NCBI RefSeq assembly: GCF_000430725.1
Contig: NZ_AUMO01000055.1
Location: 9,860-71,706 of the forward strand
Length of the DNA stretch: 61,847 nucleotides
DNA from: Azohydromonas australica DSM 1124
Lineage (GTDB): Bacteria > Pseudomonadota > Gammaproteobacteria > Burkholderiales > Burkholderiaceae_C
Direction of reading: 5' to 3'
Position 1 is the stretch's first letter. Every line of letters begins with the position of its first letter. Made by a program: the position numbers and the translations under genes. Shown here piece by piece: positions 17,492-27,212 of this stretch. The notes under the pieces are model-generated. The model saw only the letters and a program-made list of their open reading frames with translations, was not told the DNA's origin and did no database searches.

Positions 17492-18453
17492 TGAAAAGCC
17501 TCAGCCTCTCCCCCACCCAAGTGCGCGCGACGGAGATCGCGGTGTGGCTCGCGTTCGCGGCCGCCTACGTCGCGCTGCCGGACAAGCTCGCTTTGATGAG
17601 CCAGGTCCTGATCTTCGGCCTGTTTGCCGTGTCGCTGGACATGGCGCTCGGCTACGCCGGCATCCTCACCGTCGGCCACGCGGCATTCTTCGGCACGGGT
17701 GCCTATGCCGCCGGTCTGCTCGCCCGGCACGGCTGGGGTGAGCCCTTGTCCGGCCTGCTGGTCGCGCTGATCGGCTGCGCGGCGCTGGGCTACGTGCTGA
17801 GCTACCTCGTGGTGCGCGGCACGGACCTGGCGCGGCTGATGATCACCATCGGCGTGTGCGTGCTGCTGGCCGAGCTTGTCAACCGCCTCGCGCCCGTCAC
17901 CGGTGGCACCGACGGGCTGCAAGGCATGGTGGTCGATCCGGTGCTTGGCACGTTCGACTTCGACCTGTTTGGCAAGACGGCCTTCTGGTACGCCTACGCC
18001 GTCGTGCTCGCGTGCTTCCTGCTCGTGCGGCTCATGCTGCGCTCGCCCTTCGGGTTGGCGCTGCGGGGCATCCACGACAGCCGCAAGCGCATGCTGGCCA
18101 TCGGCTCGCCGGTGGAGGCACGCCTGCGTATGGCGTACTGCTTCTCAGCGGCGATGGCCGGCGTGGCTGGCGCGCTCCTGGCCCAGACCACGCAGTTCGT
18201 GGGCATCGAGTCGATCGGGTTCAACCGCTCGGCCGAGATCCTCATCATCCTCGTGCTCGGCGGGACGGGCCGGCTGTATGGCGGCCTCGTGGGTGCGCTC
18301 GTCTACATGCTGGTGCACGACGCTTTCGCCGAGATCGACCCGCAGTACTGGATGTTCTGGCTCGGCATTTTCCTGATCGGCGCCGTCCTGCTGGGACGCG
18401 GCGGGATCATGGGGCTGCTGTCGCGCGTCGTCCGCACGGAGCATGCGCGATGA
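17491..18453 (+). CDS. ABC transporter permease, LivM type
   Basis: 320 aa from the ATG at 17491; a TTG one codon upstream is unlikely. About ten hydrophobic segments and the LivM markers SLDMALGYAGILTVGHAAFF and LRGIHDSRKRMLAIG are present. It pairs with the preceding permease to form the membrane channel. The end overlaps the next gene as ATGA. Confidence 0.94.
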   Translation: MKSLSLSPTQVRATEIAVWLAFAAAYVALPDKLALMSQVLIFGLFAVSLDMALGYAGILTVGHAAFFGTGAYAAGLLARHGWGEPLSGLLVALIGCAALGYVLSYLVVRGTDLARLMITIGVCVLLAELVNRLAPVTGGTDGLQGMVVDPVLGTFDFDLFGKTAFWYAYAVVLACFLLVRLMLRSPFGLALRGIHDSRKRMLAIGSPVEARLRMAYCFSAAMAGVAGALLAQTTQFVGIESIGFNRSAEILIILVLGGTGRLYGGLVGALVYMLVHDAFAEIDPQYWMFWLGIFLIGAVLLGRGGIMGLLSRVVRTEHAR

Positions 18454-19269
18454 AGGCCGCTCATACGCTGCAGACCCGGGACCTGGGCGTCCGCTTCGGT
18501 GCCTTCCAAGCCGTCGACGGCCTGTCCCTGCGTCTCGAACCCGGTGCGCGGCAGGCGCTCATCGGCCCCAACGGGGCCGGCAAGACCACGCTGATCAACC
18601 TGCTCACGGGCGTGTACCGCCCGACGGCCGGCAGCATCCACCTGGGCGAGCAGGACATCACGGGCCTGCGCTGCGACCAGCGCGCACGCCTGGGAGTCGT
18701 GCGCACGTTCCAGATCAACACGCTGTTCCCCAGCCTGACGCCGCTGCTGTCGGTGGTGCTCGCCATCAGCGAGCGCGAGGGGCTGGGTGCCGCCTGGTGG
18801 CGCCCGTTGAAGCGCTGCACCGCGGTGCACGCCGAGGCCCACGCGCTGCTGCAACGGCTGCGGCTTGACGACTTGGCCGATGTGCCGGTGGCCGAGCTGG
18901 CCTACGGCAAGCAGCGGCTGCTGGAGATCGCCATCGCGCTGGCCGCCCGCCCACGCATCCTGCTGCTGGACGAGCCCGCAGCGGGCGTGCCGCAGAGCGA
19001 GAGCGGCGAGCTCTTCGAGGTGATTGACGAGCTGCCGCCTGACATCAGCATCCTCTTCATCGAACACGACATGAACCTCGTCTTCCGCTTCTCGCGCCGC
19101 ATCTCGGTGCTCGTTGCCGGCCGCATCCTCACCGAAGGCACACCGGCCGAGATTGGCGCCGATCCCGTCGTGCGCGAGGTGTACCTCGGCAACGGCTCGG
19201 GCTTCCAGGGCCGGCAGGCCCCCATGGGGAGCCAGGCTCACGCGGGCGCCTGCCTCGCAGGAGCGGCCC

Positions 19270-19277
<8 letters not shown>
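18450..19277 (+). CDS. ABC transporter ATPase, LivG type
   Basis: 275 aa from the ATG at 18450, which overlaps the permease stop (ATGA). Walker A is GPNGAGKTT (about residues 38-46), the Q loop lies in VVRTFQINTLF, the signature is LAYGKQRLLEIA (the LivG variant of LSGGQ), Walker B is ILLLDEPAAG and the switch His is in FIEHDMNLVF. The 3' end extends past the usual LivG end by some 25 residues that overlap the next start. It powers import together with the LivF-type partner. Confidence 0.94.
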
Positions 19278-20009
<732 letters not shown>

Positions 20010-20013
<4 letters not shown>

Positions 20014-20729
20014 AACCCATCGCAGTTTTTCAACATACCGAAGTGGGCGCACCGGGCACGGTGCCGCAGATCCTTGATTCGCTCGGCTGCGACGTGCGGC
20101 TGGTACGCATCGTGGACGGCGAGCCGGTGCCTTCAGGCGTCTCAGAGTTTGGGGGTCTGGTCTTCCTGGGCGGCTACATGAGCGCGCATGACGAGCTGCC
20201 GTGGATCGCACGCGAGATGTCGCTGATCCGCGACGCCCATGCGCGCGGCCTGCCCGTGGCCGGGCACTGCCTCGGCAGCCAGCTGGTGGCACTGGCGCTG
20301 GGTGGCCAGGTGCATGGTCACACCCGTCCGGAGATCGGCTGGAACCGGATCGAGGCCGCGGACGACCCCGTCTCGCGCGAGTGGTGGGGGCCTTATGCGG
20401 GCCGCGTGGTGACGACGTTCCAGTGGCACGGGGACACGTTCGTGCCGCCGGCCGGCGCAAGGCAGATCGCCCGTGCCGAGCACTGCGAAAACCAGGCCTT
20501 CGTGCTGGACGAGCGGCACCTGCTGCTGCAGTCGCACCTGGAGATGACGCCCGAGCTGGTTGAGCTGTCGCTGCAGCGCAATGGTGGGCAGTTGCTGCGG
20601 GAACATGCTGCCGGCAACCCCGCCGTCGCGTCGAAGGAGGAGACGCGCCGTCTTCTGCCCGAACGCACAGCCGAGATGGCACGCGTGCTGCGACGCCTCT
20701 ACTCGCGCTGGATCGAGCGCTGCCAATAA
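20010..20729 (+). CDS. Class I glutamine amidotransferase-like hydrolase
   Basis: 239 aa; the ATG overlaps the LivF-type stop. The fold is that of the GMP synthase glutaminase domain: LVFLGGYMSAHDELPW, the nucleophile elbow GHCLGSQL with its Cys at about residue 87, the WHGDTF strand and a His-x-Glu pair in QSHLEM. The triad is therefore complete. In aniline and polyamine catabolism such proteins (TdnT/AtdA2, PuuD-like) act on gamma-glutamyl amides made by a GS-like ligase. The same pairing occurs in this operon, so a gamma-glutamyl transfer or hydrolysis role is likely. It is the last gene of the operon. Confidence 0.9.
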
Positions 20730-20911
20730 CCGCATGGCAATCAGCTTTCGCAACACGTCTCAGGCAGCGCTCACCTGACGGGCCCAAGCGAACATTGCGG
20801 CAGGAAGGTTCAAGCGACTTGCCCTGCCTGTTGGCAATCCGTTTGACGTGCTGCCGCTCAACGTTGTTGCCGATGGCCTTGTGTCCATCGGCGGCAACGA
20901 TGCCAGCTTGG

Positions 20912-22045
20912 TCAAAACGAGGTTCGCACGCCGACCATGACAGCGCTCTGCGAACCTCCCGCCACAGGGTTGCTGCCGGACTGGCCGGAGCTCACCGAGA
21001 TGGCCAGCCGGGCGCCGTTGCTGATGTGCGCTGCCTGGGCGTAGACCATGGCGCGTTTGGAAAAGCTGTAGCTGACGCGCAGTACCGCGAGCGTCGACTG
21101 GTCGCCACCGCCGTTGAAGTTCAGCTGGTAGAACTGTCCATCCAGAATAAGGGCCGGCGTGGCGATGTAAGCGCCGCCGATCCAGTACAGGTTGCTGCGC
21201 GCGCTCGCGCCGTTGACGGCCGACAGCGGCGCCGCGGCGTCGTTGTCGCGCCGGATCACGCCGGCCGTGACCTTCACCGGGCCGAACTTCGCATAGCCGT
21301 TGAGCGTGACGCGCTGGTCCTTGAGCGCGCTGCTGGTCAGCCCCGCGAAAGCGCCCGCGCCGCCGCGGATCTCGTCGGCCGCCAGCGCCACGCCCCACGC
21401 CGGCGAGTCGTACTTGACCATGGCCGACCACTCGCGGCAGGCAGTCTTGTCCGCGGCGTTCTCGCCCGCGCAGTTGGTGCCCGCGGGGCTCGGCCCAGCG
21501 TTGACCGCGTCGCGGCCCAGGCTGTAGCCCGCGCCCACCGACACGCCGCTGAAGCTGCCGCGGTAGGTGATGGCGTTGTCGGCGCGCGAGTTGGGGATGT
21601 AGGCATCGAGCGAGCCCACGCCGTAGACATTGGGGCCGAGCTGGTCGGCGTCCAGCAGCGACCAGAACAGCATCGTGTACTGCCGGCCTAGCGCGACCGT
21701 GCCCCAGCCGCCGGACAAGCCCACCAGGGCCTGGCGGCCGAACAGCCGCCCGCCTTGGCCCGACACGCCGTTGTCCGGCCCAAAGCCGGACTCCAGCGTG
21801 AACACCGCGCGCAGCCCGCCGCCCAGGTCCTCAATGCCGCGCAGGCCCCAGCGCGAGGGCAGCGTGCCGGAGATGTTGGGCATGCGCGTGAGACTGCCGC
21901 CGGTGGCGCCGACGTTGGTGATGCGCTCCACGCCGGTGTCGATGAGGCCATAGAGGTCCACTGCCGCCGGAGCCGGTGTGGTTTGTGCCTGAGCGCCGAC
22001 GACGGCCAGGACCGACATCCCCATGGCTGTGATGCGGGGTTTCAT
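20912..22045 (-). CDS. Outer-membrane porin, Gram-negative (Burkholderiales OmpC-like)
   Basis: 377 aa from the ATG at 22045, which has GGAG eight bases upstream; an ATG two codons earlier is too close to that site. The signal peptide ends at AQAQ, and the mature protein starts with the hallmark VDLYGLIDTGVE. It continues with SRWGLRGIEDLGGGLRAVF, the eyelet loop LFGRQALVGLSGGWGTVALGRQ and a C-terminal aromatic residue in VMVGVRTSF. It forms a trimeric beta-barrel for small anionic solutes. It follows the nitroreductase cluster on the same strand after 410 bases, so it may have its own promoter and serve uptake of aromatic acids. Confidence 0.93.
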   Translation of the reverse strand: MKPRITAMGMSVLAVVGAQAQTTPAPAAVDLYGLIDTGVERITNVGATGGSLTRMPNISGTLPSRWGLRGIEDLGGGLRAVFTLESGFGPDNGVSGQGGRLFGRQALVGLSGGWGTVALGRQYTMLFWSLLDADQLGPNVYGVGSLDAYIPNSRADNAITYRGSFSGVSVGAGYSLGRDAVNAGPSPAGTNCAGENAADKTACREWSAMVKYDSPAWGVALAADEIRGGAGAFAGLTSSALKDQRVTLNGYAKFGPVKVTAGVIRRDNDAAAPLSAVNGASARSNLYWIGGAYIATPALILDGQFYQLNFNGGGDQSTLAVLRVSYSFSKRAMVYAQAAHISNGARLAISVSSGQSGSNPVAGGSQSAVMVGVRTSF

Positions 22046-22455
22046 GCTCATGTCTCCATTGTTTTCATGTCGTGGTGCGGTAGCAGACAGGACCGTGTGC
22101 ACCGCTACCGACCCGGCGGCACACGCGTGACGCAGGCTCGAGGCCGTCCCTGGCGTATTGAGTCGTGGTGGCGTACGGTCGTACCCGTACCGTGCGACGG
22201 CACACTTGACGCTTGGGGTACGGCTGCAGGGAGTGGGACAACTGCTCAACATGGCAGCTGCAGCCTGCGCAGGCGGACGGGCGGGCAAGCCGCCGGGGTG
22301 AAGGTGTCCTATCGGTCATCCCGGGTGGAATGCACCGGGCACCTACCTGCTGCAGTGCGCCGTCGTTACAGCGCAGTGTCTGTTGGAGCGAAACTCCGGC
22401 CGTCAGATGGTATATATCTCAACCAAAACACAACCCTCATGGCCGAGTACGCAAG
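22046..22455. other. Intergenic upstream of porin
   Basis: 410 bases without a gene. A TATATA patch at 22411-22417 in an otherwise GC-rich context could mark the porin promoter on the minus strand, but no good -35 partner is seen. The porin ribosome site is at about 22054-22057. Confidence 0.4.
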
Positions 22456-23160
22456 CTATGGCAGGTCGAATCCGAGGAATGTGGAGAACCGCTCTGCAGC
22501 CTCGCGCGGCACCGCAAGCGAGTTAACCGGCGCGCTCGGGTCTGCATAGCCAAGTGACATTCCGCACACGACCGCATCGTGCTCACCAAGCCCGAGATGC
22601 CTGGCGATGACGCTCTGGTAACGGACGAAGGAAACCTGGGGGCAGGTGTCAAGACCGCCGGCCCGCGCGGCCAGCATCACGTTCTGGATGAACAACCCGC
22701 AGTCCAGCCAGCTGTGAGGCGTGAGCCTGCGGTCCAGCGAAAAGATGAGGCCGATCGGAGCACCGAAGAACTCGAAGTTGCGTCCCGTCTGCCGCTTGCG
22801 GGCAGGCGCATCGCCGCGGTCTATACCGAGAGCGGCATAGTACGAGGCGCCAAACTGCTCCTGGTTCATACGCAGCCTCTCGGGCAACACCGCTGGAAAG
22901 TGCGCCGCCGGCGGAAATGAATCCGCCTCGTGCGCGGCCAGCAGTTCCTGGGACAGCGCGGCCTTGGCCGCCCCGGCCAGCACATGGACACGCCACGGCT
23001 GGGTATTGGAGTTGCTTGGCGCCCAGGACGCCAGCCTCAGGATGTCCAGCACTTGTTGCCTGCTCACCGGATCCGGCCGGAAGGCCCGCACGGATCTGCG
23101 CGAGCGCAACAGGTGCTCGATGCCGGGACCGGGCAGGTCCGGCTGGAGTTCCGCTGTCAT
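22456..23160 (-). CDS. Nitroreductase family FMN protein, probable nitroaromatic (nitrobenzoate) reductase
   Basis: 234 aa with the FMN phosphate-binding start SRRSVRAFRPDPVSRQQV, the ASWAPSNSNTQPWRVHV helix-loop and the C-terminal FMN/dimer motif VVCGMSLGYADPSAPVN. The ATG overlaps the stop of the preceding flavin reductase gene (ATGA). Relatives reduce a nitro group in two-electron steps to hydroxylamine using NAD(P)H. A DUF4863 protein of the 4-hydroxylaminobenzoate lyase family two genes upstream makes a nitrobenzoate substrate likely. This matches the PnbA position in known p-nitrobenzoate clusters, where a small gene also separates reductase and lyase. Confidence 0.85.
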   Translation of the reverse strand: MTAELQPDLPGPGIEHLLRSRRSVRAFRPDPVSRQQVLDILRLASWAPSNSNTQPWRVHVLAGAAKAALSQELLAAHEADSFPPAAHFPAVLPERLRMNQEQFGASYYAALGIDRGDAPARKRQTGRNFEFFGAPIGLIFSLDRRLTPHSWLDCGLFIQNVMLAARAGGLDTCPQVSFVRYQSVIARHLGLGEHDAVVCGMSLGYADPSAPVNSLAVPREAAERFSTFLGFDLP

Positions 23161-23729
23161 TGCGCCGCTCCTTGCCGCAGCGCACGTGCCGTGGCGACCA
23201 GCCGCGTCATCAGTTGGCCCAGCAGCGCCCTGGCCTTCTCGTCGACAAGGCTGCCGTTCATGCCGAACTTGTCCCGGGCGGAACCGATCAGGACGTCCGG
23301 CTGGCTGACGACAACCATGTCCAAGGCGGCCATGATCTGACGCAGCTGGCCCTGGGCACGCACGGTGCCGAGCGCTCCCGGCGAGGCCCCGATCACGGCG
23401 CCGACCTTTCCCGCCCAGCTGTTGTGCCCCATCGGCCGCGAACCCCAGTCGATCGCGCTCTTCAAGGCCGCCGAGATCGAGGCGTTGTGCTCGGGCGTCG
23501 CAAACAGGATCGCGTCGGCGCCCTCCACGGCCGCCTTGAGGTCCGACACCTCCGCCGGCAGAGGGGTTTCGTGCTGCTGCGCATAGAGCGGCATCTCGTG
23601 CAGCTCGAAGACCTCCAGCGTGCTGCCTGACGGCAGCTGCTGTGCCGCCGCAGCCAGCGCCATCCGGTTGAATGAGCCGTCACGAGTGCTTCCCGCGATG
23701 CCGAGGATCTTGACGTTCCGATCTGCCAT
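23157..23729 (-). CDS. NADPH-dependent FMN reductase (flavodoxin-like)
   Basis: 190 aa with GGAG six bases before the ATG. Family motifs are the FMN phosphate loop GIAGSTRDGSFNRMAL, the isoalloxazine loop ATPEHNASISAALKSAIDW and GAVIGASPGALGTVRAQ. It supplies reduced FMN or acts as a quinone/azo-type reductase. Translationally coupled to the nitroreductase, it probably supports flavin reduction in the nitroaromatic pathway. Confidence 0.9.
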   Translation of the reverse strand: MADRNVKILGIAGSTRDGSFNRMALAAAAQQLPSGSTLEVFELHEMPLYAQQHETPLPAEVSDLKAAVEGADAILFATPEHNASISAALKSAIDWGSRPMGHNSWAGKVGAVIGASPGALGTVRAQGQLRQIMAALDMVVVSQPDVLIGSARDKFGMNGSLVDEKARALLGQLMTRLVATARALRQGAAQ

Positions 23730-23767
23730 GGAAATCTCCTCTCTGGTTGTATGGGTGAGGAGGCCGT

Positions 23768-24328
23768 TCAGTCGGCCTGATGCAGCGTGTCCGGCGTGTT
23801 CGAGACCGGCTTCACTTCATAGGAAATTCGTCCCGCCGGGAGGTAGAACAGGGCGATCACGGCACCGCCTTTGCCCTCGGGATAGTGGTGGCTGCCGGGA
23901 GGCGGCGCGGTCCAGCCGCCATGGCACCACCCGTTCGGCCCTGCAAGCGCCGCACCCTCGTTCAGCGCGATGACCATGTTGAACTCACCATACGGATGTG
24001 AGTGGTAGTCGCCCCTGAAGCTGCCCTCGGGATTGCCCTGCTGGTTACCCGTGCTGTCCATGTAGACGGCGGTGATGCTGAAGTGGAAGGTTTCTTCCGA
24101 AGGCTCGGCAATGCGGCTGCGGCGGTACTTTCGGCCCTGGATTTCCACGTTCGCCGCCCAGCCTTCCTCGATGCCGGCCCGCACCAGCGCAGCCAGCTCC
24201 TTGTAGAGACTGCTGTTCGGCCCGTACTCGCGGTTGAGCCAGGCTTCGACCTCGGTGCCGGGTGTCATGTCCTTGATCTCCCGCAGGAACGGGATGCTGC
24301 GCTCGATGAGCTGTTGACGCTTGTCCAT
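23768..24328 (-). CDS. pnbB: DUF4863 protein, 4-hydroxylaminobenzoate lyase-like
   Basis: 186 aa with AGGAG five bases before the ATG. The cupin-like His motif HSHPYGEFN is at about 109-117 and HHYPEGKGG at about 147-155. From memory this is the family of PnbB, which converts 4-hydroxylaminobenzoate to protocatechuate with release of ammonia. The neighbouring nitroreductase would make its substrate, and a divergent LysR protein sits at the operon start, as in p-nitrobenzoate clusters. Whether the isomer used here is the 4- or 3-nitro acid cannot be told from sequence. Confidence 0.75.
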   Translation of the reverse strand: MDKRQQLIERSIPFLREIKDMTPGTEVEAWLNREYGPNSSLYKELAALVRAGIEEGWAANVEIQGRKYRRSRIAEPSEETFHFSITAVYMDSTGNQQGNPEGSFRGDYHSHPYGEFNMVIALNEGAALAGPNGWCHGGWTAPPPGSHHYPEGKGGAVIALFYLPAGRISYEVKPVSNTPDTLHQAD

Positions 24329-24336
24329 GTGTGCTC

Positions 24337-25326
24337 CTATTGCTGCGACGTGAAACCGGATGCCTTCACGATCGGCCGCCAGCGCTCGCGCTCCTTCGCA
24401 AGCCTCTGCACGAACTCGCGTGGAGACAGCGTGATCGGGTCCATGCCGATCTGGTCGAACCCGGCCTTGACCACCGATGTTTGCGACGCCACCTTCGTGG
24501 CCTCATACAGCGCGTTGACTGTTGAATCGCTGGCCTTCGGCGGCAGGAAGAGGCCGTAGGTTTCCGCGCCCTCCACACCCGCTAAACCCTGCTCGGCGAA
24601 CGTCGCGACCTTGGGCAGGAAGCGCGAACGCTGCTGTCCGGTGGTGCCGAGAATGCGGAGCTTGCCGGTGGCCAAGTACGGCAGAAAGTCACCCACGAAG
24701 CCGAAGTAGCTGGCGATCTGGCCACCCAGCAGGTCTTGCAGCGCAGGCGCCGACCCTCGATATGGCACGTGCTGCAGGTTCAGACCCGCGGCCTGGCTGA
24801 ACCGGAAGCCCAGGAAGTGAGCCACCGATCCGGCCGCCGGCGACGCATACATCGCCTTGTGCGGCGCCTCCTTTGCCCAGCGCACGAACTCAGCCAGGCT
24901 CGTGACCGACTGGGGAGCCATGCTGCTCACGGCGAAGGCACACACCGCCTCGCACACGGGCGTGACCGGTGTGAAGTCGTTGGTGCTGTCGTAGGCCAGG
25001 TTGGAATAGACGTGGGGATAGATCGTCAGCGAGGAGGTATGGGTGCACAGCACCACGCTTCCGTCGGCTCGCTCCCGCTTGAGCTGGGCATTGGCCACAC
25101 GGCCCGCGGCGCCCGCGCGGTTATCCACGATGTACGCCCGGCCCTGCTGGCGCCATGCGTCGGAGAAGCGGCGTGCCGTCTGGTCCAGCGTGCCCCCGGC
25201 GGGATAACCAACCAGGACCCTGCCCGGCTGGGTTGACGACTGGCTGCGTGCGAGCAGTGGCATCGTCGTGCCCGCGAGGGCCGTCAACAGGCCCTTGCCG
25301 AAGGCTCGGCGCGAGGGTTGGTCCAT
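24337..25326 (-). CDS. Bug/TctC-family tricarboxylate transporter receptor
   Basis: 329 aa with GGAG six bases before the ATG and a Tat-like signal (SRRAFGKGLLTALAGTTMPLLARS). Family features are GYPAGGTLDQTARRFS, VDNRAGAAGRVANAQL, VPYRGSAPALQDLLGGQIAS and a C-terminal lobe. It is first in the nitrobenzoate-type operon, eight bases before the lyase. No TctAB partners are present. It may capture the aromatic acid in the periplasm. Confidence 0.92.
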   Translation of the reverse strand: MDQPSRRAFGKGLLTALAGTTMPLLARSQSSTQPGRVLVGYPAGGTLDQTARRFSDAWRQQGRAYIVDNRAGAAGRVANAQLKRERADGSVVLCTHTSSLTIYPHVYSNLAYDSTNDFTPVTPVCEAVCAFAVSSMAPQSVTSLAEFVRWAKEAPHKAMYASPAAGSVAHFLGFRFSQAAGLNLQHVPYRGSAPALQDLLGGQIASYFGFVGDFLPYLATGKLRILGTTGQQRSRFLPKVATFAEQGLAGVEGAETYGLFLPPKASDSTVNALYEATKVASQTSVVKAGFDQIGMDPITLSPREFVQRLAKERERWRPIVKASGFTSQQ

Positions 25327-25575
25327 GATGTCTCCGTTGCGTCAAGGTGGTATGGGTCGGGAACGGCTTCATGGTGCTGCCAGCGCGGGGGTTACAGAAG
25401 CGGTATCTGTGCAGGTGCGCTATGCACGCCATGCAACTCATGCCGGGAAACCCATGCCGGCGCAGGCCCAGGCGGGTGAGCTCCGGCTCGCCCAACCTCC
25501 CGACGGCCCATGCAGCGCGGGAGACGCCGGCGTCGGCACAATGAAGCTCGTGCAACCCATCAACCAGAGGGACCG
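25327..25575. promoter_or_regulatory. Divergent control region of nitrobenzoate-type operon and LysR gene
   Basis: 249 bases between divergent starts. An inverted repeat GTGCA...TGCAC (25409-25413 and 25423-25427, nine-base spacer) lies near the middle and is a candidate LysR recognition site. A clear promoter pair was not found. Confidence 0.4.
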
Positions 25576-26562
25576 GTGAATTTCGACCGCATCGACCTGA
25601 ACCTGATCCGGGTCCTGGACGTCATCCTGGAGGAGCGCAACCTCGTGCGTGCCGGCCTGCGGCTGCATCTGAGCCAGTCGGCAGTCAGCCATGCCTTGGC
25701 GCGTTTGCGCGAAGCGATCGGCGACGAGCTGTTCGTGCGGACCGGCAAGGGGCTGGAGCCCACTGCGCGCGCGCTTGCGATGGCACCGTCGCTGCGCGAG
25801 GCCCTCTCCCGGATCGAGGAGTCACTGGGGGTGCAGCCCTTCGATCCTCAACGTTCGGCGCGGCGCTTCTTCATCGCTGCAAACGACCACGTCACCGCAG
25901 TGCTCGTGGCCAAGTTGAGCCGACGTCTAGCGGCACGGGCTCCAGGCATCTCGCTCGTCATCCGGCCGTCGACACGGATCGACCTGGCCGAGCAGATCGA
26001 TGTGGGTCGCATCGACTTGGCGATTGGCGTCTTTGCCGAGGTCCCCAAGCGCCTGCGCTCCCAAGCCTTGGCGTCCCTGGGGGAGGTGATGGTGATGCGC
26101 AAGGGGCATCCTGCAGCGCGTCGTCGCCTGACGATGGCTGACCTGGCGAAGCACCCACTCCTCACGGTCTCCGTCGGCGGTGACGAGGAAGGTGCTGTCG
26201 GCGGCTTCATCGTCGAGCGCGGGCTCGCGCGCCAGTCGGAAATGTTCGACCGCCGTTCGCTGGAAGAAGCTTTGAAAGATGCGGGGCTGGTGCCCAACAT
26301 CCGCGTCACCGTGCCGCATTCGCTTGCGATTCCGAGCCTGCTGCTCGACTCCGACATGCTGTCCATCGTCCCGCAGAGCTTGGCGCAGGAATTTGCCTCA
26401 GGCAACCGGATCCTGGTTCGCAAGCTTCCCTACAGCTCTCAGGAATCTGTCCTGCGCGCGGTCTGGCATCGGCGCAACGATCATGACCCGGCATGTATCT
26501 GGTTGCTCGACGAAATACGTGCTGTGGCTCAGGCCTATGAACCCGGCGATCCGCATCGCTGA
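25576..26562 (+). CDS. LysR-family regulator of the nitrobenzoate-type cluster
   Basis: 328 aa from the GTG at 25576, with AGAGGG upstream; the longer frame has no ribosome site. The N terminus VNFDRIDLNLIRVLDVILEE and the HTH AGLRLHLSQSAVSHALARLREAIGD are of the NodD/NahR subgroup (DLNLL type), which often controls aromatic catabolism. The effector domain is full length. Its divergence from the receptor-lyase-reductase operon suggests the role held by PnbR. Confidence 0.92.
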   Translation: MNFDRIDLNLIRVLDVILEERNLVRAGLRLHLSQSAVSHALARLREAIGDELFVRTGKGLEPTARALAMAPSLREALSRIEESLGVQPFDPQRSARRFFIAANDHVTAVLVAKLSRRLAARAPGISLVIRPSTRIDLAEQIDVGRIDLAIGVFAEVPKRLRSQALASLGEVMVMRKGHPAARRRLTMADLAKHPLLTVSVGGDEEGAVGGFIVERGLARQSEMFDRRSLEEALKDAGLVPNIRVTVPHSLAIPSLLLDSDMLSIVPQSLAQEFASGNRILVRKLPYSSQESVLRAVWHRRNDHDPACIWLLDEIRAVAQAYEPGDPHR

Positions 26563-26618
26563 TCGCTGGCAGCGAAGCATGCGCGCGTCGCTCTTGCGTC
26601 GCGACGCCGGGCGCGGTG

Positions 26619-26643
26619 GCCTGCCCGGGCGGGGCGGGCAGGC
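26619..26643 (+). terminator. Stem-loop after LysR gene
   Basis: Perfect nine-base-pair GC stem (GCCTGCCCG / CGGGCAGGC) with a seven-base loop, 57 bases after the LysR stop. No T-run follows, so it may act as a weak terminator or a 3'-end stabiliser. Confidence 0.5.
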
Positions 26644-26649
26644 GGTTGA

Positions 26650-26860
26650 CTCAGTGGAAAGGGGGACGCCCACGATTCCCGTGCCCTACAAGGGCGCGGC
26701 TGCTGCACTCACGGACTTGATGGACGGCCAGATCGGCCGTGATGTTCACGATCGTCCCTACGGCGCTGCCGTTTATCGAGTCGGCCAGTTGCGTGCAATC
26801 GGCGTCACTGGTGCGTTTCGGGATGCGCTGCGCCATCCGGTGCTCGTGGTCCGGGCGTTG
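26650..26860 (+). pseudogene. Fossil of a Bug/TctC receptor gene
   Basis: In one frame the translation runs TIPVPYKGAAAALTDLMDGQ, then IGRDVHDRPYGAAVYRVGQLRAIGVT. This reproduces the central VPYKGAAPALTDLMGGQI...AGKLRALAVT segment of Bug receptors, but with a frame loss before and after. No start, signal peptide or C-terminal lobe remains. It sits just after the LysR gene, where a receptor gene often lies, and suggests that the cluster once had another receptor. Confidence 0.7.
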
Positions 26861-26938
26861 CCGGCCCGTGTGACGCCGGCGCGTTATCTGCAATCCGTGC
26901 CGACGACACTGGCGCGACCGTGGCATGTGCAGCGGTAG

Positions 26939-27212
26939 CTCCTCGCGCACGGGCGTGAGCGGCCGCGCAGCGGGCGCAAACTCGGGCGACAGCGGCCATG
27001 CAATCCCGAGTCAACCGGCGCTGCGTCGAAGGCTCCCCCTGCCAGCCGCGCCGTGCCCTTGGCATTTGACCCACCATGCAAAAAGTCGGCAGCCGTCGTG
27101 CCAGCTGCCGGCGTCACGTGCGAACACCGGTATCGATGCAGCGCCGCGGTGGCACGATTGAAGCTTCCGTGCCGCCCGTGCCACCAAGCTCACCGGTGTC
27201 GCAACACCCTGG
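26939..27212. other. Intergenic, no gene seen
   Basis: About 270 bases of non-coding sequence separate the receptor fossil from the stop of the Ig-like lipoprotein gene. Open frames here have Cys/Arg-rich translations without domain signs. Confidence 0.4.

Noticed and set aside
20730..20911. Possible gene remnant between the amidotransferase and porin genes
   Set aside because: A plus-strand reading (LPVGNPFDVLPLNVVADGLV) looks faintly protein-like, but it has no start, no family match I can name, and only about 45 codons.
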